Shown here in pieces: positions 60,017 through 64,000 of a stretch of DNA of 64,000 nucleotides (position 1 is the first letter of the stretch; each line of letters starts with the position of its first letter). The notes beneath the pieces were generated by a model, which made no database searches, was not told the origin of the DNA, and saw nothing but the letters and a program-made list of their open reading frames with translations. Source of the stretch: Austropuccinia psidii (lineage: Eukaryota; Basidiomycota; Pucciniomycetes; Pucciniales; Sphaerophragmiaceae); NCBI GenBank assembly GCA_023105745.1, contig JALGQZ010000002.1, forward strand, positions 45,746,997-45,810,996. Direction: 5' to 3'. The translations under genes and the position numbers were made by a program.

Positions 60017-62170
60017 CTTCTGACATTTTTCATGCTATCCCAGAGTTGTATGAAGCTATAAATGATGTAAAAAGTAATATTTCTCATAAAGATTCATAAC
60101 TTTTTAACAATCTTAAGACAATTAACTTAAGTCTGAGCCAAATAAATGAGACACTTGTGTGTTTTGAAAAAGTCTTAAGAACAATCAAAACTTCCAATAA
60201 TGACGAATTTGGGAATAAGTTAAATGAAAAATCCACCATTATTAAAGAATTGACCAAAAAATATTTTAACTTCAATATTGAAGATATAATTGAAACAAGA
60301 AAAACAAGCCATAGGTACTATTCAAGAGGAGAATGAAAATGTTCTTGATAATATTTTGAAATCATTTACTGAAGTAAAGGCATATGTAGTTGCCTTGAAA
60401 AAGTGTTTTGACACCTCAAAAGAGGAAATATCAAAATTTACAATGAAGTTTGATCAAATCACTTCTGATAATACTAGACAAACAGAACTATGGCAAGAAT
60501 TAACACAAACAGAGGACAATAATAAAACTAATTTAATGAATTCAATAAAAAGTTGACAATATCAATTCAGAAATTCCCAAAGGTGTAACAACAATAAAAT
60601 GAATGATATTGAACAATTACTTCACACCTTACCAAGAATGTCTACACCTTTGAATCAGAATGAGGGCACAGTAATTCCAAAGAAACAAGTACTTAAGGCT
60701 GAAAATTCACAATTAAAAAGTGAACCTTCCAGCTCTTCTCATACCTTGGGACCATCAATGGGCCAAGCACTCTTGAAAGAATACCAAAACTTAAAGAATG
60801 GATTCATTTAAGTGGGGGAGGAGAATATGACCATATGGAACTCACCAGAGGTGTTGAAAGTATTAAAGAAGATTTTGAATTACCAGAAAATTTGGTAACA
60901 GCAAGATTTAACACCTTGTTTAGCAATCAGCCCACAGATGGTATATCAAATTAAGATAAGCACATGGACACCAAATTTGGACTTGGTGGAAAATCCATAT
61001 TATCAACAAATGGGCCAATGATTCTTGGAGATTTAAATTTGAAACAGCCTTTGAATATGCCAAATTTAATGCTGATAATAACATAGCTTTACCATGGCTT
61101 GGCCAACAAAAAGACAGATTAACAACATTATATCCTGAAATGTCAGAATTTATTATTCACAGAAAGATTCTAAGACAATGTGGAGGTGACTTAGAGCATT
61201 CTGTCAAAAGAAGCACTACTGAACAATCTTCAGCAGAGGAGATTATCAATATATTAGAAGAAGTAACCACTGAAACCAGAATTGGTTCTAGTAGGGTGAA
61301 TCTCAAAACAAGCTTTAATACACCTTGGAAAGATTATGTTGACAAAAATCCCAAAGAAAATTCCAATAATGTGAATATAAATCTGCAGATATAATCAGGA
61401 AGTGCCATATTTGACAAAGCACCACAGATTTAGCTAGTTCATGTCCCAGGAAGGGAAAAATCAATGAAACTAACATTGAAAAAGAACCTGATGTTGAAAA
61501 AGATGATGATGTAGAAAATTCAGATTATAAATCATCAATATTTTCTGAATCTTCAAAAGATATAGAAAATATCAATTCCACTTTTTAAATCATTGAATCT
61601 TATTCCCACTTGCCACAATTAAGAGCTTGTCAACTTGATTTGTCCAAAATTCAAGATGCACAACTTATGAAGACCCAACCAAATAGGGGACAAGGTTATA
61701 CAGCTGGTAACTCCTGTATAGAAGAGGTGGTAATTGACAACAAACCAACTAAATGTTTACTTGACACAGGACCGTTCTGCTCTTCTGTTGGAAAATCATT
61801 TCTTAAGACTTGTGTATCAAATTTTGAAGATCAATTATTTCCAATTGATGGCATAGAATCTGATAGTGCAAGTAGTCCAATGAAAGCATTAGGCATATTT
61901 GAGACTACTGTCATATTTCCACACATAAATGGAAATCCATGAATTACCGTTGAATTTGTTTTTATGGAAAATTTCTCTAGTACCCATTTCATTTTGTAAA
62001 ATGACTATGTAATCATTTATGGCATAGACTTAAATAACAACAAGTACAGATAATCTACTATTGGAGACAATAAGCATCAAAAATTTTCCTTTTTAACATT
62101 CAAAAGACAAATTACAGTGAGAAAAGTATCACCAGTAAAATTAGAGCTAGAGAAATTCAAATCTTAACAG
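60013..62170 (+). pseudogene. Element D ORF2: Gag and protease
   Basis: Starts MTSDIFHAIPELYEAINDV, overlapping the ORF1 stop. A helical N-terminus is broken by a TAA after SHKDS and by shifts near 60290 and 60600. Capsid fragments are EGTVIPKKQVLK-like linker, then ELTRGVESIKEDFELPENLV near 60838-60897. The Gag C-terminal fragment KILRQCGGDLEHSV (61140-61394) follows. The expected zinc knuckle is not intact. Protease shows GQGYTAGNSC and KCLLDTGPFCSSVG (61610-61942), stopping before its C-terminus. Confidence 0.7.
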
Positions 62171-62216
62171 TTAAATGAAGCTGAAATAAGCCTTCATCTG
62201 CCTGATAAACAGGAAA

Positions 62217-64000
62217 GTGAACTTTCTGCCCTTTTATATGACCACAAAGAAGAATTTGCATCAGAAAAAGAACCTTTGGGGGCAATTATTGGTCATGAAG
62301 TTGACATCATCCTTAATATTGAAAGACCCTATCCCCCACTATCAAGAGGACCTGCATATCCAGCAAGTCCTAAATCAAGAGAAGCTCTGGAAATCCATAT
62401 TAAAGAACTTCTAGATCTTGGTGTAATAAGGCAGGTTGGGCATAATGAGAAAGTAGAAATAACTACACCAGTCATAGTGGTATGGCATATTGGAAAATCT
62501 AGAATGGCTGGGGACTTTAGAGCTCTGAACACTTGCACTGATCCAGAAAGGTACCCAATACCAAAACTCAAATTTCCCTTACCCAGATATCTCAAGAAGT
62601 GTATATAAGCACTATGGATGCCCTTAAATGATTTCACCAGAATGTGGTGACACCAAGAGCAAGAAAATTGTTGAGAATTATTGTTCATTGTGTAGTATAT
62701 GAATATTTTAGGATGCCTTTTGGTATCAAGAATTCACCTTTACACTTCCAAAGAATGACGAATAAAATCTTCCCTGAAGACCTTTCAGAAGGATGGCTAA
62801 TCATTTACATTGATAGCATTCATGTCTGTTCCAAGACTTGGAAAGAACATATATACAGATTACCCAGAGTTTTGACCAAAATCCAATCTGTAAACATGAA
62901 AATTCCTTTGAAGAAGGGTCATTTTGGATTCAAAGAACTCAAAGAACTGGGACATGTAGTATCTGGTTTATCCCTTGGAATTGACGAAATAAAAGTTGCA
63001 GCAGTACTACTGAAGCCTATGCCTCAAAACAAAAAAGAAAATCAGTCATTTTTGGGGTTTGCAGGATACTACATAAAGAATATTAAAGATTTTGCATCCA
63101 TAGCAAGACCTCTGTATAGATTGTGTGATAAGGACACAGTGTTCAAAATGACTGTTGACAGAGTCAAAGCCTTTGAATCTTTAAGACAAGCTTTAACCAC
63201 CGCTCCACTCTTACTGATTCCAGACTTTAGGCTGTGTTTTAAGATTTATATTGATGCATCAGGAGATGGGCTTGGTGCTGAACTTCATCAAGTCCAGATT
63301 ATCAATGAGAAACTTGTGGAAGGACCCATATGCTTCATATCCAGGAAAATCAAACCAACTGAAGCCAGATATGGGGCAAGTCAAATGGAGTGTTTATGCC
63401 TTTTCTGGGCCTTGGAGAAATTAAATTACTTCCTGGAAGGATGTTATTTTGAAGTGATAACAGATTGTACCACTGTTAAGTCACTTTTTAACATGAAGAC
63501 ACTTAACAGACGTATGCTCAGATGGCAAATAGCCATACAAGAGTATAGGGGCAATATGACTATTGTTCACAAAGATGGGAATATTCAGAAAATTGCAGGT
63601 GTACTGAGCAGATGGCCATAACCAAATAATATTGATAATCCTGCTTATGTTCCAGAAGAAGCTTTCCCACAGATCTCAATAGAAGGAATCAGTGTTACAG
63701 ATCTGAACACCACTTTCTTTGAAGAAGTGAGAAACAGTCATACTAAGGATAAGAATTGTAGCATTTTATTCCGATTACTTACTAAAGACTGTAAATACAA
63801 CTCCTTGATACATGCATTAGATGAAATATGGAAAAAGGCATATGATGAAGGAAGATTCCACTTACTGGATGGTATAATTTACCACATAACTAAGCATACA
63901 TGTGTCATGATAGTTGTTGAAAGGTCCTTAATTAATTATGTGCTGAAAGAATTCCATTACAGCCCCTTCTCAGTACATATTTCTTATGACAGAACAAGAG
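62217..64000 (+). pseudogene. Element D pol: RT, RNase H, start of integrase
   Basis: RT begins with ERPYPPLSRGPAYPASPKSR (62276 onward). After a break near 62608-62644 it continues [17 protein letters not shown] and the catalytic box YIDS, in which the second Asp of YIDD is lost. RNase [48 protein letters not shown], ending [15 protein letters not shown] (63621). B keeps NADGLSRW at that place, so the RNase H Asp is also changed. Downstream pol continues past the stop toward the integrase zinc finger at the window end. Confidence 0.8.

Larger units (their letters stand above)
57125..64000 (+). mobile_element. Element D: Ty3-like retrotransposon, runs off the window
   Basis: 5' LTR 57125-58881, leader, ORF1, ORF2 (Gag/PR) and pol up to the start of integrase at the window edge. 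It is nested in the 3' LTR of element E in the same orientation. It is less decayed than E but has many frame breaks. The 3' end and target duplication are outside the window. Confidence 0.85.

Overview
The window reads as repeat-dominated DNA from a rust fungus (Pucciniales). Supporting signs are very AT-rich, CpG-poor LTR retrotransposons, short GT-AG introns in the few host genes, and several gene families I associate from memory with the myrtle rust Austropuccinia psidii (a CxxC-rich repetitive protein family, Tet-like 2OG-Fe(II) oxygenases, SNF2 helicases). The species is an inference; no search was run.

Layout. 1-10.7 kb is a higher-GC, CpG-retaining graveyard of host gene families: a broken SNF2 helicase (minus), a decayed four-exon gene with a Zn2Cys6-like cysteine pattern (plus), a 39-bp minisatellite, and a Tet-like oxygenase pseudogene (minus). 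From 9.8 to 43.3 kb lies one uncharacterised multi-exon minus-strand gene that has been split into three pieces by two LTR retrotransposons in its own orientation. Element A (11059-32173, 21.1 kb, 4-bp target duplication GCGG) sits in an exon. Element B (32639-42834, 10.2 kb) sits next to a splice donor.

Element A is the most unusual object. It is a Ty3-like element with 1.9-2.1 kb LTRs, a 3' polypurine tract and a probable tRNA primer site. Its Gag-protease frame and its pol frame are separated by about 10 kb. That gap holds two homologous copies of an unrecognised domain (called X here), a small coiled-coil/basic ORF, about 6 kb of AT-rich non-coding DNA with a ~350-bp tandem repeat and a dispersed small-hairpin family, two extra copies of the polypurine-tract motif, and a nested solo LTR with a perfect 5-bp target duplication.

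Elements B, D and E belong to a second Ty3 lineage with a chromodomain-like C-terminus (seen in B). They have two gag-region ORFs; in B and D these overlap by ATGA, suggesting coupled re-initiation. From 43.3 kb to the end: a solo LTR of the D family in a GC-rich minisatellite (44210-45990); the heavily decayed element E (46406-57124), whose protease is interrupted by a solo LTR of the element-A family (again with a 4-bp duplication); and element D (57125 to beyond 64000), inserted in E's 3' LTR. Every transposon coding region I could follow for any length carries stops or frameshifts, except X2 (22484-23170). Many nonsense changes look like C-to-T transitions, matching the strong CpG loss.
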